Below are positions 1 through 13,028 of a stretch of DNA of 64,000 bases, in pieces (the stretch's first letter is position 1; each line of letters starts with the position of its first letter). Source of the stretch: Delphinapterus leucas (lineage: Eukaryota; Chordata; Mammalia; Artiodactyla; Monodontidae). The stretch lies in NCBI RefSeq assembly GCF_002288925.2, contig NW_022097996.1, positions 5,320,800-5,384,799 of the forward strand. Direction: 5' to 3'. The translations under genes and the position numbers were made by a program. Under the pieces are notes generated by a model. That model was not told the origin of the DNA. It ran no database searches and saw only the letters and a program-made list of their open reading frames with translations.

Positions 1-3000
1 AAATTACTGTGTTCAGTATTATGAAGTTTTTTAAGAATTTGGATACACTGCATATTTTTAAATATTTTTCTGATTATAAAACTATGTTTTCATGCTCATT
101 TTTTTCATGAAAATTTCATTTTTTCTGAACTATGGAAGGGAAAAAAATACCTGCAATCTCCTAACCCACAAATTATACAATTTTAATATTTTGGCATGTA
201 TTGTTGCAGTTTTTTTCTGTGAATATATCTTTTTTCCCAAAATTAGGATGATAAAGTATACTCAGTTTGGTCATCTCCATTCTATAATCTTCATTATTAT
301 GAATATTTCTAATGTAATCACAAGGATCACAAATTTTAAAATTAAATTTAATCACTGATTCTACATACGAGTACAGTTAAGTTTATTCATTCCCTTATCG
401 CTGGGTATTTAGGTTATATTGAAGTATTTTCAATTATATAAAATTATGTAATAAACATTTTCTCACATAAATCTTTGACAGTATCACTTGAGGAAAAGAT
501 ATTAGGATTCTTCAACTGGAGTATCATTATTTTAAGACTATTGATATGTTTATCAATTTGTTGTTCAAAACTGTTCCTTCTGAGATGAAACACTTAATTT
601 GACACACACACACAAAATGTTCTACCACTACTTGGACTTTCTCAAGTCGTAATAATTACTCTTTGGAAATGCAATGAGTTTATTACAGAATAAATCACAA
701 CCGTATCATAATTTTCCATCAAAATAAAATCTCTGAATCAGTTTGCTAGGGCAGTTTAGTGCCTGGAGTAGGTAAATGAAAATACTGCAAGATTTAGTTT
801 GAGCCATAATTTTTTGAAAAGAACTGTGCTTTAAATCAGAAAAAAAAAAAAAGAGTTGTGGAGGATCTAATGATGTCCTTACCTATGAAATGAAAATGGG
901 CAGTTCTCCAAGGCCAGTGAGAAGAGAGAGACGAGACAGAATTGGTGGGAAAGCAGGAGAGATTTGGACTGAATTTAGAAAGACTTATTACGTGAGCACA
1001 CTGGAATTTTATACCGAAAAGGGGGGAAAAAATAGCATTTATGATTAAGGTATAAAACTCTAAAATTTGAGAGATCAATCAATAGCTGGGGAAGATGTTT
1101 CAGAATTTAAGGCTTTTAACCAAACTTCTTCCATACTCTGGCTATTTTAACTCTGACAGTCATTAGCAATAACTATAAATCTTCACTTTCTATCCCACAC
1201 ACACAAACACACACGAGAGAACGTAAAAGAGATCTCTGACCTTGGTGCCTGAAGGACTATTTACACATTATGGGTATCAACAGCATCTCCTATCTTAACT
1301 TTAAAATGCAAACTTGACCTGTTTTTCTAGATGAATGGTTTTAAAGAGTGTTGCATTTATACTTCTTTAGCTGACTAATAACAGCAGCCCACTGTTCCAC
1401 AATTTAGGATAGAATTGTCGCTTCTACCGTGGCTCTCACAACAGAAACTGAAGGAGCCCTGTCCCCAACACAAAAATAATGAAACAGCTCAAAGCTCTTT
1501 TAACGGGAAAGGGGAGGGATTGGCGAGAAAGGGGTAGGTTTTTTGTGGCCCCTGCGCTCCTGTGTGTAACCCTCGTGGTGTCACAGAGCAGTCAAAACTA
1601 CCATAATCACCAGCATTTTCAGTCTGCACTTTGCAGGCCCCCTGAGATTACACTGGGAATTTCATTTCAGTTGAGCTGAGTTGACTTTAGTAAACTATTT
1701 TTACCAGGTATCCTTCAGCTTCTGTTAATTCGTCTGTGACATATTTTTCCTGTGCCTTGCATTAACCACTTGCACTGTATTTTCTTCAATATTCCGATTT
1801 TTGACCTTAAACCACTAAGTGATATTTAATTCTTTCTTAACTAGGGTGAGACACAGCATATATAAATCTCTCTTCTGTTGGGTACCAATGAGAAAGCAAG
1901 AGTTCATGAATTAGATCCTCAGTGTAAGCATTTATTTTCTTATCTATCAATGATTATTAAGCCACATACGCCTCTATAAAAATGAAGAGATAATAATAAA
2001 ATAAGACAGTCACCCCCCCCCACTAAGAATTCTGGTAGCTCAGCTAAGCCAGTACTTCTGAATTAAGTTTTTATGTCCAAATAATTCCCGAGTTTATTTA
2101 CAAAGTTGTGGAAAGGTACACTGACAAAGTGGACTGGAACAGAAACTATATCAAAAGTTCACAATCAAACTAAAAGTTCTAATATGCTTCAGTTGTGAAA
2201 GCTTCTGTAAATATGCAGATTTTAAAAAATAATCATAGGACAATATTACTTGAAGCACTGCTGGTTTTTCTATGCAGGTATAAGAAATAAGATGAATCTA
2301 CAGTTGTTGCCAGAGTTTCTTTTATGCCGATTATAAAATTTCAGTGATGAGGCTATATGATTCTTGAGGAATTTATGCCTTCTTTAGAAGAAAGACATAT
2401 TTGTATACTTTCTGTAGGAACTAAGACATAAAGTTGACTTTTCTGTTTCCAAGTCTTTTGCATTAAAAACTAATTTGCAAAATCTTGAGAGATAGGCTCA
2501 TCCTCATCTGGATATAACAGGATACTGTACTTTATAAAACGGACCAACTTTCATTTTAGAACTATATTTCGGAAGTATTTTTTAAAGATTAAATTGATCT
2601 TTGTTGAGCTATTCCTGGAGTACAGGAATATGTATTATCTTTGGGGGTTTTTTGTTGTTGTTTTTTTTTTTTTAGCAAAAATCTTGAAGAGGTTCTAATT
2701 TCATCCTTTTTTACAATTAATTTTTACTTGATCCTATGACCACATAAAAAATTATAAATATTAATTTTAGTGCTACTATTGATTCAGCCTCTAGTGTGTG
2801 TTGGGTGTTGGTACGCTTTACCCGTGTAGTAGCTAATGCAGTCTTATAGGCTGCTCTTCACACAGAGAAGAAAAGTTACCATTTTCCTTGGCCTTGCGGT
2901 TCTGCAAGTACTTCCTACTCTGAAACAGAATATTCATGTCCCTGCTCCCTACTTCACTGCTCCTTCCTTTAACAATCTATGTTTTAATAAAATTTAAATT

Positions 3001-3067
3001 CAGAAGTTAATGTATTATGATGCTACCCAGACTTTAAAATGTTTCCACGTGGGTGCTATGATTTGGC
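1..3067. other. intronic AT-rich stretch, no gene found
   Basis: No exon with splice sites and no recognisable protein family was found on either strand; open frames here are short and unrelated to anything I know. The bases around 370-520 (a phrase like a short genomic step 'cattcccttatcgctggg') resemble the 3' untranslated region of an ancient L1, and short CA runs lie at 603-614 and 1197-1214. A C9-10 run sits near 2012-2021 and a T-rich run near 2656-2674. By context this is part of a long intron of the GALNTL6-like gene, which is inferred. Confidence 0.5.
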
Positions 3068-3222
3068 AGCAGCCCTGAGAGGTTAAGACAGATGGGAGGA
3101 TCCCCATTTTATTGGCGAGGAACTGGGGCTCGAAGAGATTCTGAGACTTACCTAAAGTCACACAACTGGGAAACACTAAACTCAGAACCTGAATTCTCCA
3201 ACTCCAACCTCTAAGCTCCATT
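3068..3222 (-). repeat. MIR SINE, antisense
   Basis: The segment carries the MIR core read backwards: a 'ccccattttat' block, then 'gaggaactggggct', then an AAAGTCACACAACTGG block and a degenerate 'aactcagaacctgaattc' end. MIRs are ancient tRNA-derived SINEs mobilised by L2. This copy is diverged, has no A-tail and no visible target duplication, as expected for its age. Confidence 0.8.
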
Positions 3223-3439
3223 CACCCGCAAAGTAGAAACATCAGTTTATTCACCATCAACTTTCAGAATTATGCAAACTACATGCAAATCAGGACATCC
3301 ATGAACTAATTAGAAAGTATCAGGTAACGTGCCACATAGCATATGAGGAACATTACATAAATATTAATTCTGGGGATATTTCCTACACAAACTGAACACA
3401 CACGTGGTCTGCCTCCTCACACTGAAACTAAGTGTTGAG

Positions 3440-4010
3440 ATGATACACCCTTCGTATTTTTTGGCTTTTCATTGTCTTTTATATAATTTTTGATAAATCA
3501 TAAAAACAGAAAAAGGTGCAGAGCCTAATTAGGACAAATGCATATATCCCTAGCATTGTAGTCGTTGACAATGGCAAAGATTATGTCATGCTTACATAGA
3601 TGTTTATAGATGAACAAATAAACATTACGTATAAAGCTGAAATATCATTTGATTCCCTCTTACCCACAACTTCTGTTTCTTTCCTTCTCCCTCAAGAGTT
3701 AATATCGTAAATGTGGTATGTGCTTCTGGTCTATCTTTATGTTTGCACACACATACACACGCACATACATCTAATAGATCCATGAAAAATATAGGACAGA
3801 GGGTTGTAGAATATGTTTAAATTTTACATAAATGTTGCTACACTGCACTTACTATTATATGTTTTCTTTTTATTCAACATCACAATCGAGAGCTATCCAT
3901 GTTCCTAAATATCAAAATATATTCCCGTATTAGAATGTAAAATGCAATACATTGTAATAAGCCATTCCCTCACTGATGGGTATTTAAGCTTTTCCCATTT
4001 TCTAATCTAC
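3440..4010 (-). repeat. probable old L1 3' region, antisense
   Basis: The stretch around 3895-4010 contains a diverged form of the L1 3' untranslated phrase about a patient 'cattccctcactgatgggtatttaagc' block, typical of old L1M elements in antisense. The upstream part (3440-3890) is AT-rich and could belong to the same element. There are no target duplications and no coding frame. Assignment is by visual resemblance only. Confidence 0.4.
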
Positions 4011-4019
4011 ATATAACCA

Positions 4020-7000
4020 GTTAATCAGGGAGGCTCAACTCATCGCAGTAAAATCAAGTGTCAGTAATGTAGCCATTGACCTTCATCTGTTCTCCTGTTG
4101 ACCTTGTTGCCCTATAGCCACAGGAAGAGAAATGGGGCAGAGTGTAAAAGCAGACTGTCCCTGGACTTCCCCACTAGCCTAGATTCAGACAGAAATTTCT
4201 CCGGTGCAGGTAGTAGGGGAGCTGTGGCAGAAACGACCTGTGTCACTAACAGTTAGTTCTCCTCTGCTGTGGGGTACATGGAGGGTGAAACCCCCAGACC
4301 TCTTCAGACGAGGCATGGCCAAGTGATTGTTCTGGATGGTGAAATGGAAGCCGTGAAATTCTTCATACTGGAAGGAATGGACCACTTTGGCCTGTTACCT
4401 GTTGGATCCATGTAAACAGTCTGGCTCCTTGGGACATAATGGTCCCTTGAAAGAGCCACCATATATTCTTGCTGATGTCAAGCTGGTTGTTATATGGCCT
4501 TTTTTACAGCAGGTGCGTCTCTGGTCCCTCAGGAAAGACTGTAATTAAAAATCTCATCCACCCTCGGGGTCTCCTCCCAACGCTGGCAAGTGGAGGGGGG
4601 ATGCTGGGCACCTTCTTGGCCTCATGGGCCCTGTTGTGCCGTCTCTTCCCAAAGCGCTGACCAGGAATGTCCGGCTCTGAAGGGCGGTGCCAGCTCCTCT
4701 GTCTCTCAGGCACCGTAAACTGTGGGAGTGAGTTTTCTGGGATCTCACAGAGAGAATGAAGAGCTTCTCTTCACAGATCCTGCACTCTCTGAATTGTATA
4801 AAGTCTGTCTCACCTCTCAAGGCTCTTCTTGTATCAGCTTGGAGGGTGGTGAGGGGAGAGGCCCAGTTATGGAAACTGGAATCTCTCAGTACACCTGTAG
4901 GAAGGTTCTGAACTCAAGTTCAGTGGTTCCCAGACTTTAACGTGGGCCGTTTGCTCACGTGCACCAGACAGCTAGGGGATCTGTGAAGGTGTGTCCTTGT
5001 GTGGACATGGGGGAGTGCCCCTAGAATATACCTAGAAGTAAGAGTCTTGGGTCATAGGGTTACCTAATGGTAATCATTAGTACCATTATTTGCAAAATTC
5101 TCCCAAAAAACTACCCCAAAACAAGTCTCTCTGGCCCTTCTGCTTCTGCCCTCCCACCTAACCCCTGGGATGCTGGGTCAGCTGTGAGGACCCTTGGCCG
5201 GGGAGTTGTTGTCTCCTCTTGGGAGCACCGATACCCCGCTTCCCTGCGACGTCCCCAGAAGTCACCTGCCTCGAACACTCCACCATCAACAAAAGAGGCA
5301 GAGGGTCAGGGACACAGGCCACTCCTGGACGGTGTGACCGCTCTCCGCCAGGGTGGTCTGTCCCCCTCGCCTAGTCCCACTGTGGGTCCTGAGTGGGGAG
5401 GGCAGGAAGGGCTGCCTTACCTCCGTAGGGGGCCCCTGATGGTCGGTGGTGTCGGGGGAGCCCACAGAAGTGGGAAAATAAACCAAGTGACCCAGACAGG
5501 TCCCTACGGGCAGTGACAACATTACAGGTCAGTGTAAAAGGCAGGAAAGATGTAAGAATGAGGCTCAAAACAGGCGTGGGCCAAGAAGGAAGAGAAACAG
5601 GGGGGCGGCTCCCTGGTTGGGGGCTTCGCTGCGTGGGGCGGAGCCAACAGGCTCTAAGGCCAAACCCTGGAGGGAGGGGGATGGTACGTGGGCCTGGGCA
5701 GCAAGTGAAGAGGCAGCATGATAAAACAGAGCATGTACCACTCTGCAGCCTGTTCCCACACACACCTGCCTGCTTTTCAGAAAGGAGAAATGAGGTGACA
5801 CTACAGCTAGACCTCTTATTCAATCTCAGAAATTATCCTGTCAACCTTGACTCTGAATCAAAGGAAGCTTCCCGGTGGGCTTGTACTTCGATCCTACACA
5901 TTCACTTTCACAGGCGGGAGGAGAATTTTACTGTAAAACACCATTCGGGAACCATCCTCGAGCTGAACACCGCCGGTCTTCTATTCAAACTCGGAGTCCA
6001 GAACATTGAAGACTGTGTGTTATTTGGGATAAGCTAATGGAGAGAAGGCCATCCTGTTTTCAAGGATTGTTTGATGTCTGTACGCGCTTCCACTGTTCCC
6101 ATTTCTCAGGAAACACCTGGGGTTTTCAATCTGCTCAAGCTAACGGTGTCAGGTGTGCAGTGGCGTACCTTTAATGCAAGCATGGGAGCAGAGGCTGTCA
6201 ATTCTGCCAGATCGACGAGGGAGAAATAGTCACTGATCTTGTCTTCTTTGCCCATAAAAAAAAAAAAGAAATCCTCCCTGCCCTTGAGTAATTTATATAA
6301 TTTTTTAAAATCTACTTTCCATACTGAAGAGTAAAATTGGACCATTCTTATTTTGTTGATCTACTTTTCAATAGCCCAGAAAAGCTGATCTGAGTCAATG
6401 GTACGTCTCACTCGGGTGCAGAAGCACGTGAGAGAAAAGGCCGATCCAGGGAGTTGACAGATTCCGATCTTCAGCTCTAAGGGGCCTGAGCTGCATAAAT
6501 GTTCTTCCATTAATGAAACTGGTTTCATGCCACTTCATTTAGCTTTTATTCAAAGAGCTGTTAAATAATTGTCAGTGAAGAGGGAACCAAAACATAATAG
6601 TAATAACCACGCCAAAGAAAAATGACTGTCAAACTTTTTTAAAAAAATAGTGATCTGAAAAGACGAGATTTTGCCACCAGCATGTTCCCAGCCCACTTCC
6701 TCACCTTTCTCATCTGCTTCATCCCTGTCTCCCGCCCTACCTGCCCCATTATTAGCTCTTTTGGGTCGATTCATATTATGGAATTTTCCCCTACACGACA
6801 TTCTGAATATATCTTGTGACATTAACTATGGCTATGCAGTTATATGCAAGCATACATGTATTGCTGATCGTACCACCGTTAGCTCTTGAGGCAGAAGGAA
6901 AACCAGATTGATGAAAATTATCCTTCAAAACGCAGACTCAGACCAAAAAACTCCATGAAAGTTGCATGCATTTGTGCTTTCCTTCTAGTATTTGGAGGGT

Positions 7001-8738
7001 TCCAAGATCAGAAAAACAAGTTTTCCCAGTAAGAAAGATAAATATTTAGCAAAACTCATTAAAAGAGTTTCACAATTTAATATTTCCTCTTTGCTTAAAT
7101 AAAAAAAACTCTCAAATCTGCCAAGGACGTAATTGCTACTGAAAAATGAATTAGCACCTGGTTTCCTCAAGTAGCTCAATGATCAGTCACCATCTACCAA
7201 GCACAGAGCCTGTGGTCTGTACACACTGGGAGACAGAGGGGTGATGCAAAGAAGGAAGAAAAAGACATTAGAGCTGAGTGACAAAGTCTAAGGACAGGAA
7301 AGATGTACATATGTCATAAATTAAAAAAAAAAAAGAGAACCAAAGTGGTTGCGCTGGTAAAATTCACGTGCATAAGTAATCAAGGAATGTGAATACGGGA
7401 TCTAGGAAGCCTAGGACTTGGAATATTCAGCTCTACTTGGTGTTTGCTTATATGAGAAGTCCGTTTATATTAATTTTCTCACTGATGATCAAAAGAGGAC
7501 TTGAAACAATTGAACTTTCTATGTCTTTCAGATATTTAAATGCCTTCAGTCACAGACTAGAATGAAGGACACCAGTTTGAAAACCATTGCATTGTAGCTT
7601 ATTTTACAAATTCCAGTTTTTCTATTGAAGTTTCTTACTCTTACGTAAGAGTAAGTAGACAAAGAATTACCTTGTAAATATCTCTCTGAGGCTTCATACA
7701 TTCATCATCTCCAGATGCCCAAAGTGAGGGAACTTCATCTTTCAAGCTTAGAGACTCACCAGGATTTGATAAATGCCTTTCATGAGAACGGTGATCTCGC
7801 CAGACTTCTAGAATCAGAGAACCAGCTGGGCATAAATAAGAGGCTTAGTTTTCCTACAAAACCTAATGTACATGAATCCTTTCGTAGAGCCCTAGAATTT
7901 AAATGAAGACCTGAAAGCTGCGATTGGTATTTCAGTATTTTAAAAATGAGCTACGCTAACTGAAAATAGAAACGACTAATAAACAAATCGGGAATGTTCC
8001 ATGTTCCTAATAATCAAAGAAAAGCAATTTCAAACAAGATACTAATTTTTCCTAACAAATTGAAGGAAAATAATTTATTTTACAACGTGAGAAAGTCAAT
8101 TATTAAAACAGTTTTGAAAAACCATTTGGAAATATATATTAAAGTTGGGGGGTATGAATTTGTGTAATAATTTTCACACTAGAAATCTGTCTTAAGGAAA
8201 TTATCGCCAAAACCAGTTATATAGTAATGTTCATCGTTCAATTACTTTTAATAACAAAATATATTGTAAAAATTGAATGAGAATAGTGAACTAAATATTA
8301 TTTAATACTATAAAACATAATAAACAACTCAAAATGATCCTTTAAAAAATCATTATTAAAACAGGTAAATGCTCAGTTCTGGAGTCAAAAAGCATACCTT
8401 GTGTACTGTTTGTATATGTGTACCCTGGAAAGAAATAAATGAAAATGGTAATGTTGGTTCTTTCTGGAAAACAGGATCAAATGTGATTTTCTTCTGCTAT
8501 TTGCCTCTATTTTCCCAATTATCTGTATCCCCTTTGTAATAATAAGGTCATATTAAAAAGTAAACAAAGATAGTCTGTCTTTTATAGACTACTGAAGGTT
8601 AACGCAACAAAACCTGCACGTGTTGTCTTGATATAAGCTTACTTTCTAAGGAAGAATTATTGGCAATTTTAGGAAGGACTTTGTGAACACAATTTTCATT
8701 CATCAAATAATATATATATTCTTGAAAAAGTTGATCCT
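4020..8738. other. intronic stretch, no gene identified
   Basis: Roughly 4020-5060 and 5100-5760 are noticeably richer in G and C than their surroundings, and the 5067-5516 (+) and 5371-5823 (-) open frames there overlap on opposite strands with no recognisable domain; I do not call them genes. Bases 5000-5105 resemble an old L1 3' end. From 5760 to 8738 the sequence is AT-rich, with T/A runs and a perfect 22-bp palindrome at 7634-7655. Bases about 8030-8540 look like a decayed L1/HAL1-type remnant. No splice-bounded exon was seen. Confidence 0.45.
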
Positions 8739-8739
8739 T

Positions 8740-9354
8740 GGTGTTGGACTGCAGGCCTCAGGCCTTGTCGTTGCCTGGTCTTGGCCAAGACCAAAGAAAG
8801 AGCCCTGAGACAGTGACAGACACATCAAGGGTTTAATTGACGGGAATCTTACCTGTCAGAGGCAGAGGTCTGGAGCAACACCCCCACTGTGCACTGCGGA
8901 CGGCGGGCAGACGTAATCTTCTCTACTGGGGGAGAAGGAAGCTGCCATTTATAGGGGAATCAGTTACCACGGAAACCAGCAGCTGCAGCAGGTCCCTCCC
9001 AGCCCCTCGGGTTAACAACCATCACGAGGGCAGGTGTTTCCCTTTAATAAACTAGCAGGTGGAGCCGTTCTGGCCTAAGGATTAGAAGGATCACTAGCTG
9101 GGCACTGGGCAAGCACGGTCATGTGAGTAGGTGTAGGTGAGGCAGCCACTAGTCAAGCAAGGGACGTACAGAGAGCAAGGGAACAGCCGTCTTGAGTGGC
9201 CTGACCATGCACTTGGGAAACAAGTTACCATTCTCTGGGACAGTAGCATACCAACAATCCAGGAATGAGTTACCCCCGTGGTTCCCTCGAGCGCTGATTT
9301 ATGGTAACAGCAGCTGGGTTTTCATCATCTAGTGGTCCACTCTGTTTCAGGTGT
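8740..9354 (-). mobile_element. solo endogenous retroviral LTR with 5-bp target duplication
   Basis: The LTR body is 8745-9349 (605 bp). Read on the + strand it starts TGGACTG and ends GTTTCA, so both strands have TG...CA ends. It is flanked by the direct repeat GGTGT at 8740-8744 and 9350-9354. On the minus strand a TATAAA box lies at about 8947-8953 and an ATTAAA polyadenylation signal about 115 bp downstream at 8832-8837, the normal U3-R-U5 order, which sets the orientation. No gag, pol or env sequence adjoins it, so it is a solo LTR left by recombination between two LTRs. The ERV family is not recognised; a 5-bp duplication is compatible with several ERV classes. Confidence 0.8.
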
Positions 9355-9509
9355 GTGTGCTAACAGGGCACTTAAGAAGAAAGTGAAACCAGCCATACAG
9401 ATAGAAATAAATTTATATTACATAGAGTATGCAGAAAAATCAATTATAGTGACTTACAGAAAATTAACGTTCCCAAAATATAGAACAAGTATTTGTACAA
9501 ATACTTCTA

Positions 9510-9710
9510 AAACTTGACTTTTTTTTTTATTAAATTGTTTTCTGGGTTAAAAAATTTTTTTTGATGTATTCATCTATTTATTTTTGGCCACAGCTTTGTG
9601 GCATGTGGGATCATAGGTCCCCAACCAGGGGTCAAACCTGGGCCCACAGCAATGGAAGCGTGGAGTCTTAACCGCTGGACCACCAGGGAATTCCCAAACT
9701 TGACTTTTTT
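9510..9710 (-). mobile_element. older CHR-type tRNA-derived SINE, antisense
   Basis: Antisense CHR SINE body at about 9525-9695, recognisable by 'ttttggccacagctttgtggcatgtgg' style text followed by 'accaccagggaattccc', the reverse complement of the GGGAATTCCCTGGTGGT SINE head. It is flanked by a near-perfect duplication beginning AAACTTGACTTTTT at 9510 and 9696. It is more diverged than the CHR-2 copies elsewhere in the window and has the short head form. Confidence 0.85.
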
Positions 9711-10508
9711 TAAGTGGTATCTTGGAAGAGAAGAATTCAGTTCCATGTTTATATTGTCCTTCAAGATCTGAAAGAAAGGAAGTTATTGGAAGAAAATTGC
9801 TATTTGCGTCCAAACCCTATGTATGACCCAGCTGAGTCCTTCTTTAGCAAATAGGTCTCTGAGGTGAGTAAACACTTTTAGAGCACACGGTTCTAGGTAT
9901 TCTGTCCCAAAATGATTTCTTACATTATTCCCCATACACTGAAGGAGTCCAGTCATTTGCTCATTAACTGTTCTAAAATTAACTCAGTATTATCAAGTCT
10001 GATTACAATGTGAAATACGAGTAGCACCACAAAAATAGGTGGATGATAAAACTTTGCGTATTTCTAATACAGCCTTTGAGTGAGTTGGGTGTTGACAGCT
10101 TCGCATTCACACTTACCTGCTGATCAAGAGATGTTTCCATCTCACCTGCTCTGCCCCCACCCCTACACCTCCACTGAGAATATGGGATGCTTCTAGACAT
10201 CCCTCCATGCTTACCCAAAACATCTCAAGCAAAGACATGAGGATGATCAACAGACCAGACTCAGACTTTCCCAACAAATGCATATTTGCCTCCCCAAAAC
10301 AAAAACAAAGTACAAAAAATGACTGTGTGGAAAAGAAAAAAGGCACCACATTTCAGAGGCATATCTTAGAGTCCTGTTTCAGTGACAACCTCAGAGGGAA
10401 AAGAAAGGAAAATCACTCAGGGAGATAGTAACAAGCAGTGTTCAAATGTGACAAGATGGCAGATACGGACGGTCAGAATGAAGGACCAGAAGAGCTTGTT
10501 AAAAAGTC
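9711..10508. other. intronic stretch, nothing recognised
   Basis: No gene, repeat family or RNA gene was recognised in this interval on either strand. Short open frames at 10003-10349 on the minus strand and 10207-10428 on the plus strand overlap one another and have no recognisable features. Confidence 0.5.
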
Positions 10509-10719
10509 AGGGCGGGGCTTGGCTGGTGGCACACTGGTTGAGAGTCCGCCTGCCGATGCAGGGAACACGGGTTCGTGCCCCGGTCCGCGAAGATCCCACA
10601 TGCCGTGGAGCGGCTGGGCCCGTGAGCCATGGCCGCTGAGCCTGCGCTTCTGGAGCCTGTGCTCCACAACGGGAGAGGCCACAACAGTGAGAGGCCGGCG
10701 TATCACAAAAAAAAAAACA
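10509..10719 (+). mobile_element. CHR-2 SINE, sense
   Basis: A nearly complete CHR-2 copy. It has the tRNA-derived head with the B-box-like GGGTTCGTGCCCC block, the middle part GCCATGGCCGCTGAGCCTG, and the end CACAACAGTGAGAGGCC followed by an A11 tail. The head is mutated (GGGCTTGGCTGGTGGCAC instead of the usual TTCCCTGGTGGCGC). Long open frames across it are products of SINE sequence, not genes. Confidence 0.93.
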
Positions 10720-12450
10720 GTTCCTCTTCCTATGCCTCTGTTGCCTCTCCTCCGCCCACCTCTGTTCCTTACTCAGCTTCTTAAACATTTCCTTGGCTTG
10801 AGCAGATTTTTTTCACTGCCTGAGCTTATTTTAACATGTACAGTTGTTGTAAAGGAATTTTCAGGTTTTAGGCAAAAAGAAAGTATTCATTCCCAGGTGA
10901 AATTTTTGGATATTTTATAGACAATCCCTCCTGCCCTGAAAACTGTATTTGAGGTATTTTATGCATTCCATGTTCGTGTTGTCAAAAAAAAAAAAAAAAT
11001 TCCTTTTCCCCTTTGTGGCTCCCTGAAAAAGTACTCTGTACTTTACATTAAATTTGCTTAACAAGTTTTGCTGTCTCTATGGATGCCTTCAATAGCTCTA
11101 ACAGAATGGGAAAAAAAAAAAGAAAAGAAAAGAAAAGGAGATTTGAGGGAAGAAGAACTTGAACAAAATAGGATTGAGAATATTTATTTAAAAGTTCAGA
11201 TAATGCAACATGCCTTAAAAATCTCAAGCTCAGATTCTAATTAAAAAGGACCACGTAGAAGCATATCAAATACTTTTCTAGATGTGTAAAGGCAGCCAAA
11301 GCAGAAAACCTTCACTTGCCCTTCTAACTTCTACAGTTGTAAAGGCTCAAAAAAAAATTATTAATACAATTGTTGCTGGTCTAGAGTAGCAATCTTGCTG
11401 TCAAGGAAAAGGATAAATGCCTTCCACCCAAGGATCCGGTTACAGCTCAGAGACCCCACTAGGAAGAGAATGGTGCCAACGAATTATTGCAGGAGTCAAC
11501 CTGCATTTTCAAAGTCCATAAATAATGCAGCAAGAGAGCATATTTGGAGAAGGAATTTATCGGCCGTGGCTTCATCCATATGCAGTGGTGGGAATGTCAT
11601 TCTGACTATTTTGCCGATGGGGCATTTATACTCTACTTGAGGATTTACATACTGATGAGGCTGAGAGAACCCAGAACTGTGTTCCCAGGCATTGCTTTTC
11701 AAACCTCATACAGGTTGCATATATGTTCTCGAAACATCGTTAATAAATCAGAGCTAAGGAATCTGGAAGCCATGTAAAACTTGTCCACAAAGAGCAAAAC
11801 TGGGCTGTCTCTCAACTTATGATTTGTGTCAGATCAACCAAAATGTGTCAGCAACAACCAAAATGATGCAATTTATCTGTTGGAATAAGAATGCAATGGG
11901 CCTGACACTTACCAGAATACTCCATATAAACTGATGGAAAATGAATGAAAAGATATCACTGAGGCCAGATGCTTTCACAAAGCACCCCTGTTTGATACAC
12001 CCGGGTGCACAAGGAAGGGGTATAAAAGGCAAGCTTTACAGAAGTGAAAATCCACGTCCACAATATCCAAACCTCAGCTATTCTTGCAAGTGTCTTCTCA
12101 AATGTCCAAGCCAAGCACCTTCCTCCCCCGTTCCCCGCCCGCACTTAGCCTTACATATCAACTACTCTACTGTCATGTCATCTTTCTCTTTCCTAATTAA
12201 TAAAAAATCTGGTGTTATCTAAAGTAGTTTAAAGTTCTAGAAAAACTAGACACATAGCATTCCCATAAAAAATAGAGGAAAGAAATTCTATGTTCATTTC
12301 TTGGGAATACCCAAGAACTGAATCATTTTAACAGAATGTAATGAAGTATCAACAGAGTAGTATTCACGCATTTAACACATGTCCCCATCCTTTCTTTCTC
12401 TTTCTGGAAGATAGGTGTTCAATGTACGAGAAAGGATCATTCTTTTTAGA
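10720..12450. other. intronic stretch with A-rich runs
   Basis: No gene was recognised. Low-complexity parts are an A16 run at 10984-10999 and an AAAAG-type run at about 11109-11137. Small overlapping open frames at 11395-11777 show no conserved motif or splice context. Confidence 0.5.
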
Positions 12451-12453
12451 GTT

Positions 12454-12692
12454 AAAAGAATTGGATTCACATACACACACCACTGTATATAAGATAGATA
12501 ACCAGCAAGGATGTACTGTATAGCACAGGGAACTCTCCTCAGTAGGCTGTGATAACCTATATGAGAAAAGAATCTGAAAAAGGATGAATATATATATGTA
12601 TAAAAATAACTGAATCACTTTGCTGTACACCTGAAAGTAACACAACCTTGTAAAATAAAATTTAAAAAAGCAAACAAACAAAAAAAGAATTG
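12454..12692 (+). mobile_element. L1 3' UTR fragment with 10-bp duplication
   Basis: A severely 5'-truncated L1 insertion, body 12464-12682. It carries the L1 3' end phrase 'gataaccagcaaggatgtactgtatagcac' and ends 'cacctgaaagtaacacaacctt' with an A-rich tail. The direct repeat AAAAGAATTG at 12454-12463 and 12683-12692 marks the target duplication. No ORF2 sequence remains. Confidence 0.85.
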
Positions 12693-12737
12693 TTAAAAAT
12701 TAAAAATTCCTTTTTTGAGTTAAAGGTCTTTCCTACT

Positions 12738-13028
12738 ATTTCATTCATTTATTCAATAAATAGCTTTTTATATGTATAAAGCTCAGTATTAGACTAGGAA
12801 GTACATAAAAATGAGAGAGGCGTGGACTGCCCTGAGGGAACTCACAACTAACTAGTGGGGAGAGGCAGACAATTACAATCATGCAAACTAGGATGGAATG
12901 AAATAAGTAGAGCAAGAAAAAAACACGTCAAGAACCACGGAGTTCTTAAAGGAACCACAGGCTCCTTCAAGGGGCAGCATTTTTTCTGGGCCACAAAACA
13001 CGTAGTTCAGCAAAAGCACAGGGCAGGT
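12738..13028 (-). repeat. L2 LINE 3' end, antisense
   Basis: The start 'ttcattcatttattcaataaatag' is the reverse complement of the L2 3' end, followed by a degenerate 'ccctgagggaactcacaactaactagtgggg' block and 'gacaattac'. The L2 probably resumes after the MaLR LTR that begins at 13029 (see 13676-14162). Old and diverged. Confidence 0.6.

Noticed and set aside
5067..6037. Overlapping 149-174 codon open frames in a GC-richer patch
   Set aside because: Overlapping frames on both strands in a GC-rich stretch are expected by chance; composition is unlike a conserved protein and no motif was seen.
10509..10719. tRNA-like B box GGGTTCGTGCCCC, possible tRNA gene
   Set aside because: It is the tRNA-derived head of the CHR-2 SINE; the sequence around it does not fold as a complete tRNA, and the same applies to all other CHR copies.
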